64,000 nt of DNA from Adhaeribacter rhizoryzae (GTDB lineage: Bacteria; Bacteroidota; Bacteroidia; Cytophagales; Hymenobacteraceae). Made by a program: the position numbers and the translations under genes. How positions within the stretch are numbered: the stretch's first letter is position 1; the number at the start of each line of letters is the position of its first letter. Shown here in pieces: positions 44,452 to 54,538 of this stretch. The notes beneath the pieces are model-generated. The model was not told the DNA's origin, ran no database searches, and worked only from the letters and a program-made list of their open reading frames with translations. The stretch spans positions 1-64,000 of the forward strand of contig NZ_VWSF01000028.1 of the NCBI RefSeq assembly GCF_008629685.1, read 5' to 3'.

Positions 44452-45555
44452 ATGGATCACCTGGAACTGAACGGGAAGAAATTTTACTACGAGGAGATTG
44501 CCGCTTATTCTTTCCGGAACAGTATTCCAATAAATGGCTATGAAGCCAAAGTGCTGGAGTTTTGCCGTAACTGGCTGAATGGCCAACAAGAATTTGTGGT
44601 GCATACTTCCGGGTCTACGGGTACTCCTAAAAATATTACCTTAACCCGGGCCCAAATGGAGGCAAGCGCCCGCCGTACCGTAGCATTCCTGCACTTGCAA
44701 AAAAACGACCGGGCATTAATAAGCCTGAACGTAGAAGCTATTTCGGGTATGATGATGGTGGTACGTGGCCTAATGGCAGATTTGCACCTGACTATTATTG
44801 AACCGATTGGGAATCCGCTGGCTTTTTCTAAAACCGAGCAACCTTACGATTTTATTTCGCTGGTGCCCCTACAGTTACAAACCATTATTACCGAAACACC
44901 AGCCAAAAAATTAATTCTGGATATGGCAAAAGGCATTCTGGTAGGTGGTGCGCCAATTTCAGACGAATTAGCTGAAGCCATAAAAACGATTAAAGCGCCC
45001 ATTTACCACACCTACGGCATGACCGAAACGGTTTCGCATATTGCTTTGCGCCGCCTGAACGGTCCGGAACCAGAACTGTTTTACAAAGCTTTTCCCAATA
45101 TTATTTTGGCCCAGGACGAGCGGGGTTGCCTAACCATTAAAGGCGATGTTACCGATAATCAAACTATTATTACTAACGACCTGGTTAAACTGCACGACGA
45201 CCATACTTTTGAATGGCTGGGCCGGGCCGATAACACCATTAATACCGGGGGCTACAAAGTGCAGTTAGAAAAAGTGGAAGTAGCTTTAGCCCAGGTTTTA
45301 ATTAAATTAGCTATTAATTGCCGGTCGTTTGTGGCAACGGTGCCGGATGCTAAACTAGGAAGTAAACTAATAGCTGTTCTGGAAACTACTACCCTGCCGG
45401 AATCAGCCCAGAAAAATATTAAAACCGAATTGGCTCATTTTTTGCCTAAATTTGAGCAACCCAGGCAATATTTTTATGCTGCTGGCTTTAACAGTACTGC
45501 TTCCGGCAAAATAGATAAAGCCGCTACGCTGCAGAAAATACTGGATAAACAGTAA
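44452..45555 (+). CDS. menE: o-succinylbenzoate--CoA ligase
   Basis: 367 residues, an AMP-forming acyl-CoA ligase of the short Bacteroidota MenE type. The P-loop HTSGSTGTPKNI lies near residue 51. YHTYGMTETVSHIA is the A5 motif, WLGRADNTINTGGYK the A8 hinge, and the C-terminal catalytic Lys fits TASGKIDKAA. Gene order after menB supports the assignment. The right arm of repeat C ends one base before the ATG. No menC or menH is present in the window. Confidence 0.9.
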   Translation: MDHLELNGKKFYYEEIAAYSFRNSIPINGYEAKVLEFCRNWLNGQQEFVVHTSGSTGTPKNITLTRAQMEASARRTVAFLHLQKNDRALISLNVEAISGMMMVVRGLMADLHLTIIEPIGNPLAFSKTEQPYDFISLVPLQLQTIITETPAKKLILDMAKGILVGGAPISDELAEAIKTIKAPIYHTYGMTETVSHIALRRLNGPEPELFYKAFPNIILAQDERGCLTIKGDVTDNQTIITNDLVKLHDDHTFEWLGRADNTINTGGYKVQLEKVEVALAQVLIKLAINCRSFVATVPDAKLGSKLIAVLETTTLPESAQKNIKTELAHFLPKFEQPRQYFYAAGFNSTASGKIDKAATLQKILDKQ

Positions 45556-45584
45556 ATTTATTTATTTTAATTTTTTACCCTTTC

Positions 45585-47711
45585 ATGCAAAATAAACCGC
45601 ATTATTTATCGGCCTTTACGCTGGCCGCCTTGTTGTTGGGCGGTTGCGCCAAAAATGTGGCCACCAACAATACCGCTACTACCGTAAGCCAAACCCCAAC
45701 CAAAACAGCTGTAGCATCGCCGCCGCAGACGCTAGAAGCCCCCGCTGATACCTTTAAATACGTAATCGACCAATTTGCCGACTTGCGCATCTTGCGCTAC
45801 CAGGTACCGGGTTTTGAGGAGTTGACTGCCAAGCAAAAAGAACTGCTTTATTACCTGTACGAAGCAGCGCTTTCGGGCCGCGATATTATTTACGACCAGA
45901 ATTTTAAGCACAACCTGCGCATCCGCCGCACTTTAGATGCCATTGTGGCCAATTATAACGGCGACCGCCAAAGCCCGGAGTTTCAAAAATTTATGACTTA
46001 TGCCAAACGGGTTTGGTTTTCCAGCGGCATCCACCATCATTACTCCAATAATAAATTTACGCCCGAGTTCAGCCAGGCCTATTTTGCCACATTAATAAAA
46101 AATTCGCCTAATGGGGCTTTTCCGCTGCAACAAGGCGAAACCCTGGATAAATTAGTTTCTACGCTTACGCCCATTATGTTCGACCCGGCCATTGCGGCCA
46201 AACGGGTAAATTTAGCAGAAGGCGCAGATTTAATTAAAACCTCTGCCAATAACTTTTACGAAGGGCTAACCCAAAAAGAAGTAGAAGCTTACCTGGCCAA
46301 ACAAATAGATAAAAACGATCCGCGGCCTGTTTCTCATGGTTTAAACTCGAAGCTGGTTAAAGAAAATGGCAAAATAGCGGAAAAGGTTTGGAAAGTGGGC
46401 GGCATGTATTCGCCGGCAATTTCCAAAATGGTTTCGTGGCTGGAAAAAGCTTCGGGCGTAGCCGAAAACCCCAAACAAAAACTGGCGTTGGATAAATTAA
46501 TCCAATATTATAAAACCGGCGACCTGAAAATATTTGACGAATACAGCATTGCCTGGGTAAACGATACCGATTCGCGGATTGATGTGGTAAATGGATTTAT
46601 TGAAGTTTACGGCGACCCTTTGGGTTATCGCGCTTCTTACGAATCGGTGGTTTCGATTAAAGATTTAGAAGCCACGCAACGCATTAAAGCCATCGGCGAC
46701 CAGGCCCAATGGTTCGAAAATAATTCGCCGATACAAAACGAGCACAAGAAAAAAAATGTAACCGGTATTTCAGCAAAAGTAATTACGGTTGTAGTAGAAG
46801 GCGGTGATGCAGCGCCCGCTACCCCTATTGGCATTAATTTGCCTAATGCGAACTGGATTCGGAAAGAACACGGCTCTAAATCGGTAAACCTGGGCAATAT
46901 TGTGTACGCTTATAACCAGGCTGCGGCAAAAGGCTCAGCTTTAGATGAATTTGCTTTTTCGCCGGAAGAAGCTGCCCGTTCGCGGCAATACGGTGCTTTA
47001 TCGGGCAATTTGCACACCGACATGCACGAAGTAATTGGTCATGCTTCCGGACAAATTAACGCCGGTGTAGGCACGCCTAAGCAAACCCTTAAAAGTTATG
47101 CCTCGGCCATAGAAGAAGGCCGCGCCGACTTAGTAGCACTTTATTTCATGCTGGACCCCAAACTGGTAGAACTGGGTGTAATGCCTTCGCTGGAAGTAGG
47201 TAAAGCAGAATACGACGGTTACATCCGGAATGGCCTGATGACGCAATTAAGCCGGCTTGCTCTTGGCGAACATATAGAAGAAGCCCACATGCGCAACCGC
47301 CAGATGGTAGCCAAATGGGTGTATGAAAAAGGCAAAGCCGATAATGTAATTGAGCAGGTAAAACGCAATGGCAAAACCTACTTCCGGATAAATGATTACA
47401 CCAAACTGCGCAACTTGTTTGGGCAATTATTACGCGAAACCCAGCGCATAACCTCGGAAGGCGATTACGAAGGCGCCAAAAACCTGATTGAAAATTACGG
47501 CGTGAAAGTAGATCCGGCTTTGCACAAAGAAGTACTAGACCGTTATGCCAAGCTCAATAATGCCCCTTACTCGGGTTTTATTCAGCCTAAACTAACCCCG
47601 GTAATGCAAGACGGTAAAATACAGGATGTAAAAATTTCTTACCCAGCCGATTTTGTACAGCAAATGCTGGAATACGGAAAAAAATACAGCTTACTACCTC
47701 ACTACAATTAA
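45585..47711 (+). CDS. peptidase M49 (dipeptidyl peptidase III-like) lipoprotein
   Basis: 708 residues. The lipoprotein signal ALLLGGCAKN puts Cys at about 22. The M49 zinc motif HEVIGH sits at about residues 481-486 and the second motif EEGRAD starts at about 510, with the third ligand Glu. These enzymes remove dipeptides from oligopeptides. Envelope anchoring suggests peptide scavenging. Bacteroidota members are often mislabelled as dihydrofolate reductase; nothing here supports that. It lies 29 bases after menE, perhaps read-through, with its own terminator. Confidence 0.87.
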   Translation: MQNKPHYLSAFTLAALLLGGCAKNVATNNTATTVSQTPTKTAVASPPQTLEAPADTFKYVIDQFADLRILRYQVPGFEELTAKQKELLYYLYEAALSGRDIIYDQNFKHNLRIRRTLDAIVANYNGDRQSPEFQKFMTYAKRVWFSSGIHHHYSNNKFTPEFSQAYFATLIKNSPNGAFPLQQGETLDKLVSTLTPIMFDPAIAAKRVNLAEGADLIKTSANNFYEGLTQKEVEAYLAKQIDKNDPRPVSHGLNSKLVKENGKIAEKVWKVGGMYSPAISKMVSWLEKASGVAENPKQKLALDKLIQYYKTGDLKIFDEYSIAWVNDTDSRIDVVNGFIEVYGDPLGYRASYESVVSIKDLEATQRIKAIGDQAQWFENNSPIQNEHKKKNVTGISAKVITVVVEGGDAAPATPIGINLPNANWIRKEHGSKSVNLGNIVYAYNQAAAKGSALDEFAFSPEEAARSRQYGALSGNLHTDMHEVIGHASGQINAGVGTPKQTLKSYASAIEEGRADLVALYFMLDPKLVELGVMPSLEVGKAEYDGYIRNGLMTQLSRLALGEHIEEAHMRNRQMVAKWVYEKGKADNVIEQVKRNGKTYFRINDYTKLRNLFGQLLRETQRITSEGDYEGAKNLIENYGVKVDPALHKEVLDRYAKLNNAPYSGFIQPKLTPVMQDGKIQDVKISYPADFVQQMLEYGKKYSLLPHYN

Positions 47712-47728
47712 TATTTAGTTGTAACAAT

Positions 47729-47767
47729 AAGAAAGCCGCCCCTCTATAAAAAAGGTGCGGCTTTCTT
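47729..47767 (+). terminator. terminator after the M49 gene
   Basis: A stem of 15 positions with one mismatch (AAGAAAGCCGC with GCGGCTTTCTT at its base) is followed by TTTTTT. Confidence 0.8.
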
Positions 47768-48244
47768 TTTTAACCTGAAATTTCTTTCTTCAAATTAAGC
47801 ATGTTCTTTAATATTAAGATGTTGCCAGCCAAAAAATCGAAATATATTATTCTCGATAATTAAATTACCAGCCGAATATTTAAACAACTCTAGCTATTAA
47901 ATAAAAGGCAGAATTAATAATATTAGCGTGGCCATTTCAATCGGTACCCACATAAACGAAGCTGTTGCCCTGCTTTCGGCTAATAACAGCCAATGTTCAA
48001 ATGTATAAAATGCCTGGGCAACGCTATTGCTTGCGGCTCCTCCTCCCGTCTTCCCGCCACGGCAACTTCCCAGCTGTGCTTCTAATTAAAGGCCAATTCC
48101 ACAAAAAGCATTAATTAAAGTGTAAAAAAGCTCAAACAAAATGGCTTCATGACTATTTTAATTATATTTATCGTAGAGCGGGTGAATTTTTACAACTTTT
48201 AGTTAACCAACATTCGTAGACTCAGAAATTTCTTACAGTAATAT
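47768..48244. other. gene-free stretch of about 480 bases
   Basis: No open frame, RNA gene or repeat could be supported. Bases about 48010-48090 are C-rich on the plus strand, unlike the AT-rich rest. It could hold an unrecognised small RNA or a gene remnant. Confidence 0.4.
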
Positions 48245-48712
48245 ATGAACCTAAGTCCTTATGCTTTAGAAGATCTCTTTATCCGGTTACAGGGCACCCA
48301 AATTGTTGATTATTCTTACAGTCAGCAAATTTTACGGCTTCAGATTAAAACCCCGGTAGCTTCCCAATTGCTGGTTAACGCGGACACCCTGCATTTAGTC
48401 ATGCGCGACTGCACCAAATTAGTATATTATAGTTACACCCAAACCTTAGAAGAACGCATTCCGCAGCGCGACCCCAATTATTTTTTCAGCTTTGGTCTGC
48501 AAATTCAGGGCTTGCAGTTACGCAACCGCGATACTGCCGATAAAATGGCTAACCAGGATTTTATTATTTTTTGTAATTCGTATCTGCACACCATCGAGGC
48601 CGGCGAACTCCACTTTAGAACCAGCGCCTTTGAATTATACGACCAGGAATTTGGCCAAATAAATTACGACGATTTTAAAAAAGCGGCCGATAAGCTCCAG
48701 GCTAGTTCTTAA
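48245..48712 (+). CDS. hypothetical protein, 155 aa
   Basis: A soluble protein without signal peptide or membrane segments, predicted alpha/beta. The N-terminus LSPYALEDLFIRLQGTQIVDYSYSQ leads into LRLQIKTPV strands; a helix-rich acidic tail (FKKAADKLQ) ends it. No family recognised. It stands alone between two gene-poor spacers. Confidence 0.7.
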   Translation: MNLSPYALEDLFIRLQGTQIVDYSYSQQILRLQIKTPVASQLLVNADTLHLVMRDCTKLVYYSYTQTLEERIPQRDPNYFFSFGLQIQGLQLRNRDTADKMANQDFIIFCNSYLHTIEAGELHFRTSAFELYDQEFGQINYDDFKKAADKLQASS

Positions 48713-48833
48713 CCTGTTAAAATTGCTTTACTAACTTTATTTATTATTTGGTCTTTCCGCAACCTGGCTTGCATCTCTGTTTTTGATAACTGCTGTCATG
48801 TAAATATTTTCTTGTAAAATATTTAGTAGGTTA

Positions 48834-48920
48834 ATTAGTCCATCCTGTCATGCAAGAGCAAACTATTTAGCAGGCAGCCAAATAGTTTCCTCCTGAATGA
48901 CAGTAGTAGGGTTCTTAAAA
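48834..48920. repeat. dispersed palindromic repeat, copy 2
   Basis: The right arm TTTCCTCCTGAATGACAG is identical to that of copy 1; the left arm (CCTGTCATGCAAGAGCAAACT) has diverged. The flanks ATTAGTC and the stretch after the right arm also match copy 1 in the same orientation. A third degenerate half-unit (CTGTCATG, then ATTTAGTAGG) precedes it at about 48793-48830. Confidence 0.75.
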
Positions 48921-48992
48921 CTTCTTCTGCAAAATCTTTTTAACTGTTCTGGCAGTAAAGAGAATTTAAATTTCTGAACTTAGTTAAATTAA

Positions 48993-49775
48993 ATGTTGAT
49001 GAATATAGCCGAAAGATGGTCGCTGAAAAATAAAAAAGCCTTGGTAACCGGCGGCACCAAAGGTATTGGCAAAGCCATTGCCGAAGAGTTTTTAGCTTTA
49101 GGTGCCGAAGTGCTGGTAGTAGCCCGCAAAACCGAAGATTTACAACAAATATTGGCGCAATGGCAAAGCCAAAACTTACCGGTAAGTGGTTTTTCCGGCG
49201 ATATGAGCAAATCCGAAGATCGCCAGGCTTTAATCTTAAGTATTACCGAAAACTGGGGTAAGCTAGATATATTGGTAAACAATGTAGGTACTAATATTCG
49301 CAAGAGTACCGATAATTATCTGGATACCGATTATAACCTGCTGCTCGAAACAAACCTGAAATCGGCTTTTCATTTGTGCCAACTGGCTTACCCTTTGCTT
49401 AAACAACAACCCTTAAGCCGCATTATTAATATTTCTTCGGTAGCTGGTTTGCGCCATGTACGTACCGGCGCCATTTACGGCATGACCAAAGCCGCCTTAA
49501 ACCATTTAAGCCGCTACCTGGCTGTAGAATGGGCACCCGACAACATATTGGTAAACGCCATAGCGCCGTGGTATATTCAAACCCCATTAGCCGAAAGCGT
49601 ACTTAAAAACCCGGAATATTTGCAGGCTGTTTTGAATCGTACCCCTTTAAAGCGCATAGGCACGCCCGAAGAAGTTGCGGCCGCCGCCGCTTTTTTGTGT
49701 ATGCCGGCTGCCAGTTACATTACCGGACAATGTTTGGCCGTAGATGGTGGTTTTTCGGTGCAGGGTTTTAGCTAG
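48993..49775 (+). CDS. SDR family oxidoreductase (tropinone reductase-like)
   Basis: 260 residues. Classical short-chain dehydrogenase: [10 protein letters not shown] (NADP-binding, residues 19-28), NNVGTN, the Ser in INISSVAG and Y-G-M-T-K catalytic pair. The C-terminus [13 protein letters not shown] is standard. The start segment [16 protein letters not shown] resembles the tropinone reductase-like subgroup; bacterial substrates are unknown. ATG 48993, with a second ATG 6 bases in. Confidence 0.88.
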   Translation: MLMNIAERWSLKNKKALVTGGTKGIGKAIAEEFLALGAEVLVVARKTEDLQQILAQWQSQNLPVSGFSGDMSKSEDRQALILSITENWGKLDILVNNVGTNIRKSTDNYLDTDYNLLLETNLKSAFHLCQLAYPLLKQQPLSRIINISSVAGLRHVRTGAIYGMTKAALNHLSRYLAVEWAPDNILVNAIAPWYIQTPLAESVLKNPEYLQAVLNRTPLKRIGTPEEVAAAAAFLCMPAASYITGQCLAVDGGFSVQGFS

Positions 49776-49875
49776 CATCATTTCTTTGCTTTAAATAAAT
49801 ATTTATAACCCTTTAATATTCATAATCAATATTTCCGCCTCTGAATTTATAACGGCTGACGGATAAACCAATTAC

Positions 49876-50745
49876 ATGAAACTGGCACTGGTTACATACG
49901 GCGACGAAGGAAAATACCCGGGTGAAGGCACCCGGGAAGATGTGCAACTACACGAATATTTAATTCAGAAAAACCTGGCTGTTAAATATGAAATCTGGAC
50001 AGACCCCAATGTAAACTGGCAGCAGTACGAAGCTATTATTTTAAAATCGCCGTGGGATTATTTCGACAAAGTTGATCTTTTCCAGACTTGGTTAAATAAC
50101 CTGGACCAACAAGAAGTGCGGGTATTAAACCCTACAATGGTGGTTCGCTGGAATTTAAATAAAGAATATTTGCTCCAGGTAGAAAAAGCCGGCTTTGCCA
50201 CCGTTCCCACCAGCATTCTTAAACAGAAAAGTAATTTCAAGGCAGCCCCTTTTTTCGAGATTTGGCATACTAAAAACCTGATAGTAAAACCGGTAATTAG
50301 CGGCGGGGCCAAAAACACTTTTGTTATTTCGCAATCCGAAACGGCTATTTTTGAAAACCAGCTAAACCAACTATTGCAAGAAGAAGCTTATCTGGTACAA
50401 CCTTTTATGCCGGAAATTCAAAACAAAGGCGAATATTCTTTAATATTCTTCAACGGCTATTTTAGCCATTGCGTGTTAAAAGTACCCCAAAGCGGCGATT
50501 TTCGGGTGCAGCATTATTTTGGCGGGGCCATTATTCCTACCACTCCGCCGGCCCATATTTTGGAGTATGCGCAACAATTATTAAAGCAATTTGCGCCCGG
50601 CTGTTTGTACGCCCGGGTAGATGGCCTAGAAAGCAACGGAAAGTTCCGGCTGATGGAGCTGGAATTAATTGAGCCTTTGCTCTATTTGCTTTACCACGGA
50701 AAAGCCTTCGAAAATTATTACCGGGCGTTGCGGCAAATACTTTAA
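49876..50745 (+). CDS. ATP-grasp domain protein
   Basis: 289 residues. An N-terminal pre-ATP-grasp domain (LALVTYGDEG, then AIILKSPWDYFDK) is followed by an ATP-grasp fold. LIVKPVISGGAKNTF carries the ATP-binding Lys, YLVQPFMPEIQNKGEYSLIF the next strand, and RVDGL-x8-LMELELIEP the Mg-binding acidic residues. This matches the glutathione-synthetase-like or DcsG-like ligases that join a carboxylate to an amine. Substrate unknown. No partner gene adjacent. Confidence 0.82.
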   Translation: MKLALVTYGDEGKYPGEGTREDVQLHEYLIQKNLAVKYEIWTDPNVNWQQYEAIILKSPWDYFDKVDLFQTWLNNLDQQEVRVLNPTMVVRWNLNKEYLLQVEKAGFATVPTSILKQKSNFKAAPFFEIWHTKNLIVKPVISGGAKNTFVISQSETAIFENQLNQLLQEEAYLVQPFMPEIQNKGEYSLIFFNGYFSHCVLKVPQSGDFRVQHYFGGAIIPTTPPAHILEYAQQLLKQFAPGCLYARVDGLESNGKFRLMELELIEPLLYLLYHGKAFENYYRALRQIL

Positions 50746-50938
50746 ACTTACAGCGCTAAATATTTACCCGTTAAGTTATTAGCACCGCCAGAAAGTCTAA
50801 ACCTATAAAGCAAACAACAGCAATCAAAGCCCTGCCCTTTAGTGCTGTTTTTAATAAATATTAAGCCTGTTGCTTAAGGTTAGTGTGGCGTAAACCCGAA
50901 TAACTTATTTTAAATTCTTAAATCTGATTTAATATCCG

Positions 50939-50946
50939 TACCTTTG
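50939..50946 (+). promoter_or_regulatory. -7 box of pyrG
   Basis: TACCTTTG is an exact TAnnTTTG. It would start transcription near 50953, which rules out the upstream TTG at 50944 as start codon and supports ATG 50971. Confidence 0.65.
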
Positions 50947-50970
50947 TATTCCATAAGACTTACTCAACTT

Positions 50971-52599
50971 ATGGCTTCCAAATATATTTTCGTTACCGGA
51001 GGTGTTACCTCCTCCCTTGGCAAAGGAATTATTTCGGCTTCTTTGGCTAAATTACTACAGGCGAGAGGCTTCTCCGTTACCATCCAAAAATTTGACCCTT
51101 ACATTAATATTGACCCGGGAACGCTGAACCCGTACGAACACGGCGAGTGTTTTGTAACCGACGACGGCGCCGAAACCGACCTGGATCTAGGGCATTACGA
51201 GCGTTTCCTGAATACGCCTACCTCGCAGGCCAACAACGTAACCACCGGTAAAATTTACCACCACGTTATTACGCAAGAGCGCAAAGGCGCTTACCTTGGT
51301 AAAACCGTGCAAGTGGTACCGCATATTACCGATGAAATTAAGCGCCGCCTATTGCTATTAGGCCAAACCGGCGAATACGATATTGTAATTACCGAAATTG
51401 GCGGGGTGGTAAGCGATATTGAATCATTGCCTTTTATTGAATCGGTGCGGCAGTTGCGCTGGGAATTGCCCTCTAACGATTCGGTGGTTATTCACTTAAC
51501 TTTATTGCCCTACCTGAAAGCCGCCGGCGAATTAAAAACCAAGCCCACCCAACACTCGGTGCGGTCTTTATCTGAAGCCGGGGTGCAGCCCGATATTTTG
51601 GTTTGCCGCTCGGAGTACCCGATACCACCAGAAATGCGCCAGAAAATAGCCTTGTTCTGCAACGTTAAAGTAAACTCCGTAATAGAATCGCTGGATGCCG
51701 ATACCATTTATGATGTGCCTTTATTAATGCGTAAGGAAAAACTGGACGAGCGCGTAATAAAAAAATTAAAGCTTACTTCTAAGCAAGATCTAAACCTGGA
51801 TAGCTGGAAAGAATTTTTAGGCCGGCTAAAGAATCCTACTGCCGAAGTACACATTGCCCTGGTAGGTAAATACGTAGAATTACCGGACGCTTACAAATCT
51901 ATTACCGAAGCTTTTATTCATGCCGGCGCTCAAAACGAGTGCAAAGTAAATATTCATACCATTCAATCGGAGCACCTGAACGAAGACAATGTGCACCACC
52001 ACCTGCACCATTTAGATGGCGTACTGGTTGCCCCGGGTTTTGGTTCGCGGGGTTTTGAAGGTAAACTGGAAGCCATTAGGTACGTGCGCGAAAACAATAT
52101 TCCGTTTTTAGGTATTTGCCTGGGTATGCAATGCGCTGTAGTAGAGTTTGCCCGCAATGTACTAAGCTTAAACGAAGCAACTTCTACCGAAATGAACCCA
52201 GAAACGCCGCATCCGGTTATAGGTTTAATGGACAGCCAGAAAGAAGTTACTGAAAAAGGCGGAACCATGCGGTTGGGCGCGTATATTTGCGAGCTTAAAA
52301 AAGGAACAAAGGCGCATAACGTATACGGCAAAAACCGCATTAGCGAACGGCACCGCCACCGGTACGAATTTAACAATGATTACTTAGAAAGATTTGAACA
52401 AAACGGCATGATTGCCTCCGGCATAAACCCCGACACCAACTTAGTGGAAATGATTGAGTTGCAGCATCATCCCTGGTTTGTGGCTGCGCAGTTTCACCCG
52501 GAATTAAAAAGCACGGTGCAAACCCCCCACCCTTTATTTGTAAAGTTTATTAAAGCGGCCATTCACCACCAGAAAAACAAAACCCAGGTACTTATTTAA
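50971..52599 (+). CDS. pyrG: CTP synthase
   Basis: 542 residues. It makes CTP from UTP, ATP and glutamine. The synthase domain has GGVTSSLGKGI, DPYINIDPGTLNPYEHGE and EIGGVVSDIES. The class I glutamine amidotransferase domain has GICLGMQ with Cys383 and QFHPE near the end. ATG 50971 starts the family-typical MASKYIFVTGG. yidC follows after 18 bases, a common Bacteroidota pair. Confidence 0.97.
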   Translation: MASKYIFVTGGVTSSLGKGIISASLAKLLQARGFSVTIQKFDPYINIDPGTLNPYEHGECFVTDDGAETDLDLGHYERFLNTPTSQANNVTTGKIYHHVITQERKGAYLGKTVQVVPHITDEIKRRLLLLGQTGEYDIVITEIGGVVSDIESLPFIESVRQLRWELPSNDSVVIHLTLLPYLKAAGELKTKPTQHSVRSLSEAGVQPDILVCRSEYPIPPEMRQKIALFCNVKVNSVIESLDADTIYDVPLLMRKEKLDERVIKKLKLTSKQDLNLDSWKEFLGRLKNPTAEVHIALVGKYVELPDAYKSITEAFIHAGAQNECKVNIHTIQSEHLNEDNVHHHLHHLDGVLVAPGFGSRGFEGKLEAIRYVRENNIPFLGICLGMQCAVVEFARNVLSLNEATSTEMNPETPHPVIGLMDSQKEVTEKGGTMRLGAYICELKKGTKAHNVYGKNRISERHRHRYEFNNDYLERFEQNGMIASGINPDTNLVEMIELQHHPWFVAAQFHPELKSTVQTPHPLFVKFIKAAIHHQKNKTQVLI

Positions 52600-52617
52600 T
52601 TTATCAGAATATTTAAA

Positions 52618-54462
52618 ATGGATAAAAATCAAGCCATTGGCTTAGTACTCATATCAGTTATGCTGATTGTGTACATGACTTTCTTTTCGCCGGAACCACC
52701 CAAGGAACAACCCAAACCCAAGGCAACGCCAACCGCAACTGTTACGCCTGCCCAATCGGCTAGTGCTGGTCCGGTAGATTCAGTAGCACAAGCGCAGCAA
52801 CGGGCGGCTTTAGGGGCTTTCGGTAATATTGCTTCCGGTACAGCGCAAAAAACCGTACTGGAAAACAAAAACCTAAAAATTACTTTAGATAGCAAAGGCG
52901 GCTTAATAGATGAGGTAATACTGAAAAAATATAAAACCTGGGATCAGAAACCATTAATCTTGTTCGATCAGGAAGGCAGTTCTACTGATATTAGCTTCCG
53001 GACGCAGGATAACCGGGTAATTAAACTTTCGGATTTATATTTCCAGGCCCAGCTCCTGAAAACCGTTAACAGCAAGCAAGGGCAAGCACAGGTTTTAGTG
53101 TACCACGCCGAGCTGGCTCCCAACCAATACATCGAGCAAGTTTATACTTTACCCGCCGATTCTTACCTGGTAGATTATAAATTAAACTTCTCGGGCCTGA
53201 ACGGATTAGTAGCCAATGCACCACTGCAGTTTACCTGGAACGACCGGTTAAAGCGGGTAGAATTTGACTTGAACCAAAATCGGGAAAGGTCGCGGCTAAA
53301 CTACATGACCGCTGAAGAAAGCTTTGATAATATTGCCGGCAGCGCCGATGAGCCCGAAGTAGCTACCGTGGAGGAACCACTTAAATGGGTATCAAACAAG
53401 CAAAACTTTTTCTCTGCAGCTATTATTGCCGATAATGCTTTTTCTAAAGGTTCTTTTAAAGCTTCTTTTAGTTCCGTTGATACTACCGAGGTTAAAACCC
53501 TTTCTACGCAATTACAAATTCCGGCGCAGGATGTATTAACTGGTAAAGGCAATTTCAACTTTTATTTTGGTCCGAATGATTACCAAATTCTAAAAACGTT
53601 ACCCGCCGATTTTCAGAAAAATATTGACCTGGGTTGGGGAATATTTGCCTGGGTTAATAAGTTAATTGTTATTCCGGTATTTAATTTCCTCGAAAAATAT
53701 TTCACCAACTATGGTATCATCATCATTTTATTGGTGGTATTTATTAAACTGCTCCTAACGCCTTTAACTTACAAATCTTACCTTTCTATGGCGAAGATGA
53801 AGGTGCTGAAGCCCGAAATTGATGCCATTAAGGAAAAGCACCCGGATGACATGCAGAAAACGCAGCAGGAAACCATGAAGCTGTACTCCACCATGGGCGT
53901 TAACCCTATGAGCGGCTGTATTCCTATGGTATTGCAAATTCCAATATTATTTGCCTTGCTTAATTTCTTCCCCAACTCCATTGAACTGCGCCAGGAGCCT
54001 TTCTTGTGGGCTCACGATTTATCTACTTACGATGTGTTTGCCCGTTTGCCGTTTACCATTCCGTTTTATGGTAGCCACATTAGTATGTTTACCCTGCTCA
54101 TGACTTTGTCTACTATTCTGTATACCTGGTCTAACAACCAAATGACTACCATTCAGGGGCCCATGAAGTTTTATTCTTACCTGATGCCGGTAATGATTAT
54201 GTTTGTGGTAAACTCGTTTGCGGCCGGTTTAAGTTTCTATTATTTTGTTTCGAATATTGTTACTTTTATTCAGCAGGCCATTATCCGCCGCTTCGTAGAC
54301 GACAATAAAATCCGGGCTAAACTGGAAGAAAACAAAATCAAGAACAAGGATAAAAAGCCGGGTGGTTTTCAGAAACGTTTACAGGACGCCATGAAAGCTG
54401 CCGCTGAGCGCGAAGCTCAACAAAAAAGCCCCGGCGAAGCTCCCAAAAAACGGAAAAGATAA
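52618..54462 (+). CDS. yidC: membrane protein insertase YidC
   Basis: 614 residues. An N-terminal membrane anchor (IGLVLISVMLIVYMTFF) is followed by a large periplasmic P1 domain (about 75-330). The insertase core begins at GIIIILLVVFIKLLLTPLTYKSYL, with the cytoplasmic loop MKVLKPEIDAIKEKH and MGVNPMSGCIPMVLQIPILFAL. The basic C-terminal tail (KKPGGFQKRL, then PKKRKR) fits ribosome contact. Co-transcribed with pyrG; terminator after it. Confidence 0.96.
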   Translation: MDKNQAIGLVLISVMLIVYMTFFSPEPPKEQPKPKATPTATVTPAQSASAGPVDSVAQAQQRAALGAFGNIASGTAQKTVLENKNLKITLDSKGGLIDEVILKKYKTWDQKPLILFDQEGSSTDISFRTQDNRVIKLSDLYFQAQLLKTVNSKQGQAQVLVYHAELAPNQYIEQVYTLPADSYLVDYKLNFSGLNGLVANAPLQFTWNDRLKRVEFDLNQNRERSRLNYMTAEESFDNIAGSADEPEVATVEEPLKWVSNKQNFFSAAIIADNAFSKGSFKASFSSVDTTEVKTLSTQLQIPAQDVLTGKGNFNFYFGPNDYQILKTLPADFQKNIDLGWGIFAWVNKLIVIPVFNFLEKYFTNYGIIIILLVVFIKLLLTPLTYKSYLSMAKMKVLKPEIDAIKEKHPDDMQKTQQETMKLYSTMGVNPMSGCIPMVLQIPILFALLNFFPNSIELRQEPFLWAHDLSTYDVFARLPFTIPFYGSHISMFTLLMTLSTILYTWSNNQMTTIQGPMKFYSYLMPVMIMFVVNSFAAGLSFYYFVSNIVTFIQQAIIRRFVDDNKIRAKLEENKIKNKDKKPGGFQKRLQDAMKAAAEREAQQKSPGEAPKKRKR

Positions 54463-54490
54463 ATTTGGAATAATTTAAAGTTTTAATTTT

Positions 54491-54524
54491 AAAGCCTGGT
54501 ATTTACAACTACCAGGCTTTTTTT
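54491..54524 (+). terminator. terminator after yidC
   Basis: An 11-bp perfect stem AAAGCCTGGTA with its complement, 8-base loop, followed by TTTT. Confidence 0.85.
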
Positions 54525-54538
54525 ATGTTCATTACCCT

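Noticed and set aside
48010-48090. C-rich patch in the 480-base gene-free spacer as a small RNA
   Set aside because: No promoter box, stable hairpin with T-run or known RNA motif could be seen.
50944-50970. Upstream TTG start of pyrG
   Set aside because: It overlaps the -7 box TACCTTTG and would lie upstream of the predicted transcript start; the family starts at MASKYIF.
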